This document shows positions 46,454 through 54,981 of a DNA stretch of 64,000 nucleotides, in pieces. Each line of letters opens with the position of its first letter. The stretch's first letter is position 1. The stretch comes from JAWPMT01 sp965267435. GTDB taxonomy: Bacteria; Bacteroidota; Bacteroidia; Cytophagales; Cyclobacteriaceae. The notes under the pieces are model-generated. The model saw only the letters and a list, made by a program, of their open reading frames with translations, made no database searches and had not been told where the DNA came from. The DNA lies in NCBI GenBank assembly GCA_965267435.1, contig OZ253960.1:1364001-1428000 (forward strand), read 5' to 3'. The translations under genes were made by a program, and so were the position numbers.

Positions 46454-48922
46454 CTAGTCTTTTAAGAGCTTGAGTTTGAATGATTGGTCGCCGTGGGTCC
46501 CAAACAGAAAATACAGGCCCTCTCGCAGCTGTTGGACATCCAACTGAACCGTGTTTTCGCCGGCCGGAAGCCTTTGCACTATAGATCTTACCACCCGCCC
46601 ATTGAGGTTGACCATCTGAACCACAAGTTCTTCCTCACTATTGGCAGCTACTTTGATATGCAAGTGATCCCGAACAGGGTTAGGATAGAAGGACAAGGTA
46701 GCAGTCAAGCTTGCTTCGCTTGTTGACTCGAGGTCTTCCACTTGTATCCGAGCACCCGACGCCCCCGCGCAGGTGATGTCATTCAGTGCAGGATCGTAGG
46801 GTAGCGACCCATGTGACGCATCCGTTACGCAGAAGTCCACTGTAACTCCCCCCTTAGCAGAATTGGAGGTAGTAAATGTGACGGTGCCGTCCGTGCCAGT
46901 CACGCCAGATACTGCCTCACTGAACGTGCCTGAAAAACTACCATATACTGTCACACCTGCCACCGGATTTTCCTGGTCGTCGTTTACAGTCACTGTCGCC
47001 GATCCAAATTTGCTACCCTTAGAGGCGCTCACTGTTCCCGTGACAATGGCCTGCACATGGATTGAAGTTGGATCCCCAGTCTGAGGTGCCGTCACTGACA
47101 CCGTCTGATTCTTCTGATCAGTTGCCCCCTCGTTGTCGGTCACGGTCAGAGTCACGGTGTACTCACCCGCAGCCGCATAAGTGTGGTTGACTGTTGCACC
47201 ACTGCCGCTGTTGCCATCACCAAAGTCCCAGTCCCAACTGGCAATACTTCCATCGCTATCAGTGCTGGCCGTACCATTGAAGTCAACAGAGAGGTCGGTC
47301 GCATTGAAGGTGAAGTCCGCAGTCGGGGCAGTATTCGGCGAGCCAGTACCATCATCAGCATTATAGCTATTGAAGTTGTCCCAGTAATAAGTATCTCCTG
47401 TGAAACTATTGGATGCAAACAAGACGATGATCTGATCTACCGATGCCGGATCTGTTGCACCATCTGGTTGATCAAGATAATCGAAGGCGATACGTTCCCA
47501 GGAGCCGTTTTGCGAAATGGTTCCTACATAGCGACTATGGCGTCCTGTGGGGTAGTTCGTGGCTGTCGCCGCTGAACTGTTCTCCAATTGTATGATTATC
47601 TCAGTACCTACTGGTGCCTGCGTCAATACGTCCATGTAGAACTTGGTAAGACGATCGCTGTACCGGCTTGCGTCGGCAATAGCCGAGGTGCTATAGGAAA
47701 TGACATCGTATTGTTCCTGATTATTGCGTATGTACTCCGCACTTAGGGCCGATGTGTTAACTCCCGAACCGTCGGGATTGCTGACCTCCGTCAATGTCCC
47801 GTTGGCACTGTTCAGGCTTACATTTGCCGCCTCGTCAAAGTTTTCAAATGTAAAATCATAAACATAATTGGGCTCCACAGTCACGTCAATGCTCTTCACT
47901 TCTGTTGCACAGTTAGTGGTCACCGCACAGCTAATGGTCCCACCAGTCGTACCCCAGTTCACCGTAATTGCTGAAGTACCAGCACCACTCGAAATAGTCG
48001 CACCTGCTGGCACGGACCAATTGTAGGAGGATCCGGCGGGGGCGTCGTTGATAGTATAAGTCTCCCCGGGGGCCTGGTAAGCTACGAGGCGATCGCCGGA
48101 GATTGAAGGACTAAAGCCCCCATCATAAACCCTAACATAGTCCACCTCCATTTCACTGGGAAAAGGTGTGGAACCGTCGGGATCCCCAGGTAGATTACCT
48201 CCGACAGCGACGTTTAATAAAAAGTGCATCTGGTTACCACCATCAAAGGGCCAGTTGTAAGGAGCTACATCCGCACTTGTAAGTGTTTGATAGAGCACAT
48301 CGTCGACATACCAGCGAATCACGTCTGGCTCCCATTCCACGGCAAACACGTGGAAATCCTCGGCAAAGGTCGTCCCGTCATATTTCGTGAAATCAGTGCC
48401 AGTGAATTGATTATTGGGGTAGAGATCTCCATAGTGAATAGTGCCAAAGACTTCTTCTGGGTGTTGGCCCAGGTATTCCATGATATCGATCTCGCCACTT
48501 TGAGGCCAGCCTCCGTAGGGTTCGTTGGTGGAAAGCATCCAGAATGCAGGCCACAGGCCTTGGCCAACGGGCAGTTTGATCCGGGCTTCAAAGCGCCCAA
48601 AGGTGAAATCTGCCAAACCCTTGGTCCTCAAGCGCGCCGAGGTGTAGGCCTTGGACTTCACGCGTTCCCGTTTCGCGATAATCTTTAAGGTCCCACCATT
48701 TACCACCGCGTTTTCAGCTTTGTAATATTGTAACTCGTTGTTGCCCCATCCGCAGATGCCTTCGGAGCATCCATCTCCAACCTGGGGCTCCCACTTGGTC
48801 AAGTCCAAGGAGCTGCCATCAAACTCGTCGCTCCACACAAGGGTGGGGCATTGCCCATAAGAAATGTTGGACAATTGTAGCAGCAGGAACGTGGCTGCAA
48901 GCACGTAGTAAAATCTTCTCAT
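46454..48922 (-). CDS. T9SS-exported GH16 endo-beta-glucanase (laminarinase-like)
   Basis: The 822-residue protein has a signal peptide (ending ISYGQ) and an N-terminal GH16 domain (about 27-270). The catalytic motif G-E-I-D-I-M-E lies at residues 143-149, with Glu144 as nucleophile and Glu149 as acid/base; the M in this motif is typical of the beta-bulge (laminarinase-type) group, and LWPAFWML and FHVFAVEWEPDVIRWYVD are present. Then follow an Ig-like domain (275-350), a carbohydrate-binding-like jelly roll (355-520), a PKD domain (WDWDFGDGNSG, 525-620), another Ig-like domain and a type A T9SS sorting domain (SFYPNPVRDH ... LKLLKD). It would hydrolyse beta-1,3- or mixed-linkage glucans outside the cell. 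Exact specificity cannot be read off the sequence. Confidence 0.93.
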   Translation of the reverse strand: MRRFYYVLAATFLLLQLSNISYGQCPTLVWSDEFDGSSLDLTKWEPQVGDGCSEGICGWGNNELQYYKAENAVVNGGTLKIIAKRERVKSKAYTSARLRTKGLADFTFGRFEARIKLPVGQGLWPAFWMLSTNEPYGGWPQSGEIDIMEYLGQHPEEVFGTIHYGDLYPNNQFTGTDFTKYDGTTFAEDFHVFAVEWEPDVIRWYVDDVLYQTLTSADVAPYNWPFDGGNQMHFLLNVAVGGNLPGDPDGSTPFPSEMEVDYVRVYDGGFSPSISGDRLVAYQAPGETYTINDAPAGSSYNWSVPAGATISSGAGTSAITVNWGTTGGTISCAVTTNCATEVKSIDVTVEPNYVYDFTFENFDEAANVSLNSANGTLTEVSNPDGSGVNTSALSAEYIRNNQEQYDVISYSTSAIADASRYSDRLTKFYMDVLTQAPVGTEIIIQLENSSAATATNYPTGRHSRYVGTISQNGSWERIAFDYLDQPDGATDPASVDQIIVLFASNSFTGDTYYWDNFNSYNADDGTGSPNTAPTADFTFNATDLSVDFNGTASTDSDGSIASWDWDFGDGNSGSGATVNHTYAAAGEYTVTLTVTDNEGATDQKNQTVSVTAPQTGDPTSIHVQAIVTGTVSASKGSKFGSATVTVNDDQENPVAGVTVYGSFSGTFSEAVSGVTGTDGTVTFTTSNSAKGGVTVDFCVTDASHGSLPYDPALNDITCAGASGARIQVEDLESTSEASLTATLSFYPNPVRDHLHIKVAANSEEELVVQMVNLNGRVVRSIVQRLPAGENTVQLDVQQLREGLYFLFGTHGDQSFKLKLLKD

Positions 48923-49275
48923 AGCGTATTCAAATAATTAGATGTCTTTGAAAACTACCCGCTCACCACAGATCTTTGCAAAAATTCCACTACTTCATCT
49001 CTTTCGATACTTTGTTTTGCCATTACATCATTACCACATCATATCTTTTGGAAATATGGTAATATGCGGAACCAGTGCCATTTCAATACCACCATTTACC
49101 GACTTAGACTCCGCACAGCGGTTTGTCGGTCACGCGACTGCGTTTACCAAACACATATTCGTCATGGGGCCCAACCACGACGCCGGCACCTGAGCAGAAT
49201 TTCTCACAATTCTGCGGAAAATCATGAGCCTACCATCAGAGCGCTATTACTTTGCGCGGACGCCCAATCATAATC
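48923..49275. other. Divergent intergenic region between GH16 and ppk2 genes
   Basis: This 353-bp stretch separates two divergent genes. I see no credible coding sequence; an 83-residue plus-strand frame (48942-49193) has no family resemblance and no coding-like composition. The region is AT-richer near 48930-49070. It contains the perfect hairpin described at 49194-49215. Confidence 0.45.
49194..49215 (+). promoter_or_regulatory. Perfect hairpin upstream of the tandem polyphosphate kinase genes
   Basis: GCAGAATT (49194-49201) and AATTCTGC (49208-49215) are exact inverted repeats around the 6-base loop TCTCAC, 60 bp before the first ppk2 ATG. There is no following T-run, so an operator or 5'-UTR structure is more likely than a terminator. 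Confidence 0.4.
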
Positions 49276-50121
49276 ATGTTTACAGAAGAAGACTTACTCG
49301 AGGCTCGCAAAAGAAAAGACCTGATCCGCATTGCCGCGGAAAAGGGTATTGAGCTGAAAAAGGTGATGCAAAACCTGCGATATGAGGAGGAACTGCGCAT
49401 TCTACAAGCGGAGTTGGTGGACTTGCAGCAATGGATCTCCAAAAAGAAATTGAGGGTAGCCGTACTGTTCGAAGGCCGCGATGCAGCTGGTAAGGGAGGC
49501 TCCACCAAACGTTTCACAGAACATCTCAACCCCAGGTCCATGCGGGTAGTGGCCCTCTCCAAGCCCACGGAAGTAGAAAAGGGGCAGTGGTACTTCCGGA
49601 GATATATCAAGGAGCTCCCAAACCCGGGTGAGATCGTCTTCTTCGATCGCAGCTGGTATAACCGGGCCGTGGTCGAACCAGTCATGGGATTCTGCACAGA
49701 ACAACAGTACCACAACTTTCTCCTACAGGTACCCGAGTTTGAGCACATGCTCTATGAAGACGGCATCGTGCTCATCAAATTCTGGTTCTCCATTTCGAAA
49801 GAAGAGCAACAAAGGCGCTTCGAATCACGCATGAAGAACCCTCTGAAAGTGTGGAAGTTTAGCCCAGTGGATATGAAAGGGCAGGAGCTTTGGGACAAGT
49901 ACACCTACTACAAGGAACGGATGTTTTCCAAGACCCACACAAACTTCAGCCCGTGGACCATCGTGAAGACCAACAACAAAAGGACTGCCCGACTGGAAAG
50001 CATCAGACACGTACTCTCACAGTTTGAGTACACACGAAAGAACGGAGGGAAGACGACGATCCTACCGGACCCCAACGTGATCTTGAGATATTATCGACAC
50101 ATCGAGCAAATAGACATCTGA
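49276..50121 (+). CDS. ppk2: Polyphosphate kinase 2 family protein, first of a tandem pair
   Basis: The 281-residue protein (ATG at 49276, preferred over a TTG at 49252 that would add eight residues) transfers phosphate between polyphosphate and nucleotides in the cytoplasm. It shows the P-loop FEGRDAAGKGG (residues 65-75), the Walker B segment VFFDRSWYNR (121-130), the lid-type region VEPVMGFCTEQQY and an LIKFWFSISKEEQQRRF helix. Length and P-loop are like the single-domain class I enzymes, which favour nucleoside diphosphates, but class cannot be proven by eye. Its stop overlaps the next start by one base (TGATG). Confidence 0.93.
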   Translation: MFTEEDLLEARKRKDLIRIAAEKGIELKKVMQNLRYEEELRILQAELVDLQQWISKKKLRVAVLFEGRDAAGKGGSTKRFTEHLNPRSMRVVALSKPTEVEKGQWYFRRYIKELPNPGEIVFFDRSWYNRAVVEPVMGFCTEQQYHNFLLQVPEFEHMLYEDGIVLIKFWFSISKEEQQRRFESRMKNPLKVWKFSPVDMKGQELWDKYTYYKERMFSKTHTNFSPWTIVKTNNKRTARLESIRHVLSQFEYTRKNGGKTTILPDPNVILRYYRHIEQIDI

Positions 50122-50921
50122 TGGCACGAGGAAAGACTATAAAAGCGGGGGCGATGCAACTTTCGAAAGAAGATGTGGCCCTCCTCAATACACCCATAGG
50201 CATGAAGTGCCTTTTCGCGGACAAGAACACCGACCTCAAAAAAGCGGTGGTACAAGCCCGTTATGAGACGGAAATGCGGGTACTACAAGCAGAGCTCATC
50301 AAGCTACAAAACTGGGTCATCGATAATGGAAAAAAGGTAGTCGTCCTATTCGAAGGCCGAGATGCCGCCGGGAAAGGCGGCGCTATTCGTAGGATCACTG
50401 CTCATATCAACCCCAGGTATTACCGGATCGTTGCTTTACCTAAACCGACGGAGGAAGAAGTAGGTCAGTGGTATTTTCAGAGGTATGTCAACCGACTGCC
50501 TAAGGCCGGAGAGATGGTATTCTTTGACCGAAGTTGGTATAATCGCGCCATCGTGGAGCCAGTGAACGGCTTCTGTACAACAGAGCAATATGAGACCTTC
50601 ATGAATCAGGTCAATGACTTCGAGCGCATGATACAGGAATCGGATACCTACCTGATCAAGTTTTATTTCTCGATCAATAAGGAAGAGCAGGCACGACGAT
50701 TTCAGGACATCAAAACCAGCCCCATCAAAAAGTGGAAGATGACACCTGTAGACATGAACGCGCAGCGACTATGGGATGAATACACCCGGTACAAAGTGAA
50801 AATGATGGAGCGGACGAATCTGGAGTCGTCGCCATGGATCACCATTGAGGCCAATGAGAAGTCCGTTGCACGGGTCGCCGCAGCGAAGTATGTCCTTGAT
50901 AAAATTCCTTATAAATCATAA
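50121..50921 (+). CDS. ppk2: Polyphosphate kinase 2 family protein, second of a tandem pair
   Basis: The 266-residue protein is a paralogue of the preceding gene product, with the P-loop FEGRDAAGKGG (77-87), Walker B segment FFDRSWYNR (134-142), VEPVNGFCTTEQY and LIKFYFSINKEEQARRF. The N-terminal extension (MARGKTIKAGAMQLSKEDV) differs from the first copy, as do many surface residues, so the duplication is old. Sharing one base with the upstream stop, it should be made in fixed proportion to it. The two chains may form a hetero-oligomer or have different nucleotide preferences; that is inference. Confidence 0.93.
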   Translation: MARGKTIKAGAMQLSKEDVALLNTPIGMKCLFADKNTDLKKAVVQARYETEMRVLQAELIKLQNWVIDNGKKVVVLFEGRDAAGKGGAIRRITAHINPRYYRIVALPKPTEEEVGQWYFQRYVNRLPKAGEMVFFDRSWYNRAIVEPVNGFCTTEQYETFMNQVNDFERMIQESDTYLIKFYFSINKEEQARRFQDIKTSPIKKWKMTPVDMNAQRLWDEYTRYKVKMMERTNLESSPWITIEANEKSVARVAAAKYVLDKIPYKS

Positions 50922-51043
50922 GCCAGGCCCCTTTCTCATTCGTCGGCTTTGGCGGCCAACGTACTTTTGGAAAACCGACCATTTTGTCATTCCTTCACGA
51001 GCTCAAACGAAAGCGTAGAAAATCCTGAAGCCCGAAAACTTCT

Positions 51044-52000
51044 ATGAACCCATCACCAACCTGTGAAATATGTGGCCAGAATGACTGGGAACACCTGGGC
51101 ACCAAGACATATACGCCCACGTCTGGCGGTGACTCCAAATATCGCCAGAAGCGATTCAAGGTTCTTTTCGACAAGTGGTTTCCGGACCATTCTACAGTCA
51201 CGCTCACGAGCACTCTATGCAAAAACTGTGGTTTCATTTGCTACACCCCACGACCTGAGGCAAGCGACATTGATACGAAGTACAGATACCTCGAAGAATT
51301 AGGCCAGGACTATGGTGGAAGACGTCCTTACGACGCCTTAATTGAGAAACATCGTTCAAGGGAAATTCTTCGCTTCCTGAAGAAGGAAGTGGGCTTGGCC
51401 GCGGTGGAGAAAATATTGGATTACGGCGGTGGAGATGGGCGGTTGATGCAGGCATTCCTGGGTATTGGCAAGGAGTGCTATCTCATGGATTTCAATCAAA
51501 ATTGTATTCCAGGTGTTGTCAAAATTGCGGACACAATAGATGGACTTAAGGCTGAGGATCGCTTTGACCTTATCATTTGCAGCCATGTCATCGAGCATGT
51601 GGCGGAGCCACGCGAAGTGGTGGAGAAACTGACTTCACACCTCTCAGACAATGGTGTCATCTTTATTGAGGTACCTATGGAAGTCTGGAAGAAGCCCCCA
51701 TTGCATAGGGAACCCGTGACACATATCAACTTTTTTACGACGGCCAGCACGGCCAACCTATTGAGTGAAAGCGGATTGCAGATAGTGACTTGCGAGCAAT
51801 ATCCTTCCGTTCATGCTGCGACGCTGATCCCGGTCGTGAAAGCCATTGGGCGTAAGACAACTGATGCCGTTAAGCCCGCAACCACATCTACCAAACCTGA
51901 TGCACAGCGATTGTTAAACCCGTCGCTGCTTGATCAAATCCTGTTCTACGGGCGGATTGTGGGCACAATCCCTTCCAGATTTTTGCGGAGATTTCTTTAG
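51044..52000 (+). CDS. Class I SAM-dependent methyltransferase with N-terminal zinc-ribbon-like motif
   Basis: The 318-residue protein begins with a C-x2-C motif (CEICGQNDW) and a second pair (LCKNCGFICY) that together look like a zinc ribbon, as in methyltransferases acting on sugars or peptidic acceptors. The Rossmann-type domain (about residues 100-250) has motif I LDYGGGDGRLMQAF, the acidic motif II (YLMDFN) and a later ICSHVIEHVAEPREVVEKL (Methyltransf_23-like). The C-terminal 60 residues are variable and basic. The substrate is unknown. The gene stands alone between the ppk2 pair and slyD with gaps of over 120 bp on both sides. Confidence 0.88.
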   Translation: MNPSPTCEICGQNDWEHLGTKTYTPTSGGDSKYRQKRFKVLFDKWFPDHSTVTLTSTLCKNCGFICYTPRPEASDIDTKYRYLEELGQDYGGRRPYDALIEKHRSREILRFLKKEVGLAAVEKILDYGGGDGRLMQAFLGIGKECYLMDFNQNCIPGVVKIADTIDGLKAEDRFDLIICSHVIEHVAEPREVVEKLTSHLSDNGVIFIEVPMEVWKKPPLHREPVTHINFFTTASTANLLSESGLQIVTCEQYPSVHAATLIPVVKAIGRKTTDAVKPATTSTKPDAQRLLNPSLLDQILFYGRIVGTIPSRFLRRFL

Positions 52001-52162
52001 GACCACTTTCTCACGACAAGGTTGGACGGCTGTTTGGAAAGTCTCAGAATACCGAGGGTGATGGTCATCAAGCGTCTGCCCTAGCTGACAAAATACTCCC
52101 AAAAAGGGGCAGGACTATTCATATGTCCTTACCTTACCGGCTCACTAGAATAAAAACCCACA

Positions 52163-52660
52163 ATGAAGATCGAAAAGCACACCGTAGCCGCGGTGACCTA
52201 CAGTCTTGAGGTAGAAGGCAATCTTGTAGAGAAGACCGACGCACAAAATCCATTGACCTTTTTGGTAGGTGTAGGGCAGATGATCCCCGGTTTTGAGAAT
52301 CAACTACTCGGCAAGGATCAGGGTGAGAGCTACGAAATAACGGTGGCACCAGCAGACGGATATGGAGAAATTGATCCATCAGCGATTGTGGAGCTTTCAC
52401 AGGATATCTTCAAAAAGGATGGCGTCGTGGACCTCAATATCATGCAGGTGGGCAATGTGGTGCCCATGCAGGATCAAAACGGCAATCAGTTTCATGGCAC
52501 GATCCAGGAGATCAAAGCAACAACGGTGACAGTGGATTTCAACCATCAGATGGCTGGTAAGACGTTGAACTTTAAAGGTGAGATACTGGAGGTACGAGAA
52601 GCCACGCCTGAAGAAATTGAACATGGGCATGTTCACGGTCCTGGCGGCCATCATCATTGA
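52163..52660 (+). CDS. slyD: SlyD-type FKBP peptidyl-prolyl isomerase
   Basis: The 165-residue cytoplasmic protein has the FKBP core split by the IF (insert-in-flap) chaperone domain typical of SlyD: 'PLTFLVGVGQMIPGFENQLL' and 'ESYEITVAPADGYGEIDPSA' precede the insert, and MAGKTLNFKGEILEVREAT closes the FKBP fold. The C-terminal tail is histidine-rich (HGHVHGPGGHHH), which in SlyD binds nickel and other metals. It assists protein folding and metal delivery. It is transcribed in the direction of, but 91 bp before, the amino-sugar operon and is probably independent of it. Confidence 0.95.
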   Translation: MKIEKHTVAAVTYSLEVEGNLVEKTDAQNPLTFLVGVGQMIPGFENQLLGKDQGESYEITVAPADGYGEIDPSAIVELSQDIFKKDGVVDLNIMQVGNVVPMQDQNGNQFHGTIQEIKATTVTVDFNHQMAGKTLNFKGEILEVREATPEEIEHGHVHGPGGHHH

Positions 52661-52751
52661 TGGCTGGTTGCCAAAGAATGCAGGAACAAATGTGAGTTAG
52701 ACATGATCACACCGCCATACATTTCTCCCTTTTTGGAGTAAGGTATAGCAA

Positions 52752-53744
52752 ATGAAATCCAGACGCACCTTTTTGCAACAGGCAGGTAGAGGCGCCGCGT
52801 TCTCTGCACTGGCTGCTTTCGGTCCTTCCGCACTCGCTTCGATGAAGGTCCCAAATTGGGATCAGCAAGACGACCCCATCACGATAGGTATCATCGGAGC
52901 AGAGAATTCGCACACCCGAGGCTTCTGGAAGCTCTTCAATATCGACAAGAAATTCCCAGGCGTAGAAGTCAAGTACGTCTGGGGTGAAACGGAAGCGTTT
53001 GCAAAAGATGCCATGGAAAGGGGCGGCATAACCATGATGGTGAAAGACCCCCTCGAGATGCTAGGCAAGATTGACGCTTTAATTGTGGATCATCGCCACG
53101 GCAAGTACCATTTGGCAGCGGCACGACCCTTTGTCGAGGAGGGTATTCCGTCGTTTATCGACAAACCCTTTTGCTACAGGCTGGATGAGGGCAAGGAGTT
53201 TCTGGCGATGGCGCGCAGCAAGGAAACGCCGGTGACATCTTACAGTTCGATAGGCCAGCATTACGACACCTTCAATATGAAGGAGCAAGTAGCATCATTA
53301 AGCGAAATTCGGCAGGTGATCATGTTTGGGCCGCTGGATCTCAATTCCGAATATGGGGGTGTCTTCTTTTATGGTGCTCACATGGTGCAGCCACTCATGA
53401 ACATGTTTGGTGAAGACATTAAGAAGGTGCACATCACCAAAACTGAGAATCGCGCAGGAGCGAACCTCGTCTATGGGAATGGAATGCTGGCCTCCTTTGT
53501 GTTCACACCCAAAAATTACGAATGGCGAACGTTTGTCGAGACTGAGAAGGGGCTCACGGAATTGAAGCCCACTGAAAAGCAAGACGGTGTCTCGAAGGCG
53601 GACATGGATATGGTAGAGATGTTCCGAACAGGAGCTGAGCCCAGAAGTCACGAAAGTATTCTGCGAGGCGTGGCGATCCTGGAAGCATTGGAAAAATCCG
53701 TCAAAAGTGACCAATGGGAAGAAGTTGAATCCGTTACCCTTTGA
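52752..53744 (+). CDS. Gfo/Idh/MocA-family oxidoreductase with Tat-type signal
   Basis: The 330-residue protein begins with a twin-arginine signal (MKSRRTFLQQAGRGAAFSAL, cleavage likely near ALA). The nucleotide-binding beta-alpha-beta region reads ITIGIIGAENSHTRGFWKLF, a deviation from the strict GxGxxG pattern. The family's usual EKP triad appears as D-K-P in SFIDKPFCYRLDEG. The C-terminal domain has a beta sheet with GVFFYGAHMVQPLMNMFGED, including a possible active-site His. Such exported members act on sugars or cyclitols with tightly bound NAD. It is the first of five closely spaced genes (2 bp to the next). Confidence 0.88.
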   Translation: MKSRRTFLQQAGRGAAFSALAAFGPSALASMKVPNWDQQDDPITIGIIGAENSHTRGFWKLFNIDKKFPGVEVKYVWGETEAFAKDAMERGGITMMVKDPLEMLGKIDALIVDHRHGKYHLAAARPFVEEGIPSFIDKPFCYRLDEGKEFLAMARSKETPVTSYSSIGQHYDTFNMKEQVASLSEIRQVIMFGPLDLNSEYGGVFFYGAHMVQPLMNMFGEDIKKVHITKTENRAGANLVYGNGMLASFVFTPKNYEWRTFVETEKGLTELKPTEKQDGVSKADMDMVEMFRTGAEPRSHESILRGVAILEALEKSVKSDQWEEVESVTL

Positions 53745-53746
53745 AC

Positions 53747-54955
53747 ATGATGGCAGTAAAAGCAATCCTCTTACTCATACCGATAACTATGATTGCCATA
53801 AAGGTCAATGCTCAAGAGGTCAGTGGCATTCACTATGCAAGTGAAGTGCCAGTGACGGTTCGTTCAGAGGAGGGAAGGATCGCTCAGATCGATACGACTT
53901 CAAATGGAGCCTCGGTACCTCAGGTATACATAGCCCCCGGACTCATCGACATCCAGATCAACGGGTATGTGGGCGTGGACTTCTCAGGGCCTGATCTCAC
54001 AGTAGAAGGCGTAAGAGAGGCCACGAAGGGGCTATGGAAGGCTGGTGTGACTTCCTACCTGCCCACGGTCATTACCAGTGATATTGAGCGGATCAAGCAG
54101 AATTTCGCCATTCTGGCCGAGGTCCGCAAAGACCCGGAAATTGGCCAATCGATTCCTGGATTTCATCTCGAGGGGCCCTATATCTCGCCAGTCAAAGGCT
54201 TTCGGGGAGCACACCTCGAGAAATACATCAAGCCGCCGGACTGGGAAGAATTTCAGGAGATCCAAAAAGCGGCCGGCAATGGGATCAAGCTCATCACCGT
54301 CGCTCCCGAATTACCAGGCGCCATCGAGTTTATTCGCAAATGCGTAGCCAGCGGTATGGTTGTATCCCTGGGCCATCACAATGGTACGGCTGAAGATATC
54401 TCCAAAGCTGTGGAAGCTGGGGCCACTATGGCTACACACCTGGGGAATGGTTGCGCCAACGAGATCAATCGGCACCACAACCCCATTTGGCCGCAGTTGT
54501 CCCACGATCAGATCACGCCCAGCATCATTGCTGACGGTTTTCACCTCACCAGAGAAGAGGTGCGGAGCTTTTACAAAGTCAAGGGACCGTACAAAACCAT
54601 CCTCGTCTCCGATGCACTGGACCTTGCGGGACTACCACCCGGAGAATACATCCGCGGAGAGCGGAAGCTGCTCCTCACGCCCAACGTCGTGAAATTGCCC
54701 GAAGAGGACGTGCTGGCGGGCGCTGCTTCACCCATCAGCAAATGCGTAGGTGTCATGATGGATTACACCGGATGTGGGTTGGCCGAGGCCATTCGCATGG
54801 CAAGCACCAACCCCGCCCAGGTTTTGTCACAGGAGGATTTAGGGACAATAGCACCTGGCCAGCGAGCCAATATGATCTTGTTTACAATGGAGGGCGGCGA
54901 ACTCGTTATTCACGAGACTTACGTGGCAGGGGAGTTAGTGTATTCGAGAAACTAG
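53747..54955 (+). CDS. nagA: NagA-family deacetylase with a Sec-type signal peptide
   Basis: The 402-residue protein starts at ATG 53747 (or 53750), 2 bp after the previous stop. Its first 22 residues (MMAVKAILLLIPITMIAIKV, cleavage NA-QE) look like a signal peptide, which is odd because NagA normally acts on cytoplasmic GlcNAc-6-phosphate. The catalytic residues appear intact: Glu in HLEGPYIS, His in SLGHHNGT, His in ATHLGNG, His in IADGFHL and the catalytic Asp in LVSDALDLAG. The enzyme removes an N-acetyl group from an amino sugar or a related compound. If it is exported, the natural substrate may be a non-phosphorylated derivative. It is followed by the Nramp-like gene after 26 bp. Confidence 0.9.
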   Translation: MMAVKAILLLIPITMIAIKVNAQEVSGIHYASEVPVTVRSEEGRIAQIDTTSNGASVPQVYIAPGLIDIQINGYVGVDFSGPDLTVEGVREATKGLWKAGVTSYLPTVITSDIERIKQNFAILAEVRKDPEIGQSIPGFHLEGPYISPVKGFRGAHLEKYIKPPDWEEFQEIQKAAGNGIKLITVAPELPGAIEFIRKCVASGMVVSLGHHNGTAEDISKAVEAGATMATHLGNGCANEINRHHNPIWPQLSHDQITPSIIADGFHLTREEVRSFYKVKGPYKTILVSDALDLAGLPPGEYIRGERKLLLTPNVVKLPEEDVLAGAASPISKCVGVMMDYTGCGLAEAIRMASTNPAQVLSQEDLGTIAPGQRANMILFTMEGGELVIHETYVAGELVYSRN

Positions 54956-54981
54956 TGTTGGGATATGTCCCGCAGTACCTG

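Noticed and set aside
48942..49193. 83-residue frame upstream of ppk2
   Set aside because: No family resemblance, no operon context, and the codon use looks random; treated as non-coding.
54742..54981. N-terminal extension of the Nramp-like protein by 80 residues
   Set aside because: It overlaps the nagA 3' end in another frame and has a Gly/Arg/His-rich composition unlike a transporter N-terminus; the ATG at 54982 opens directly before the first helix.
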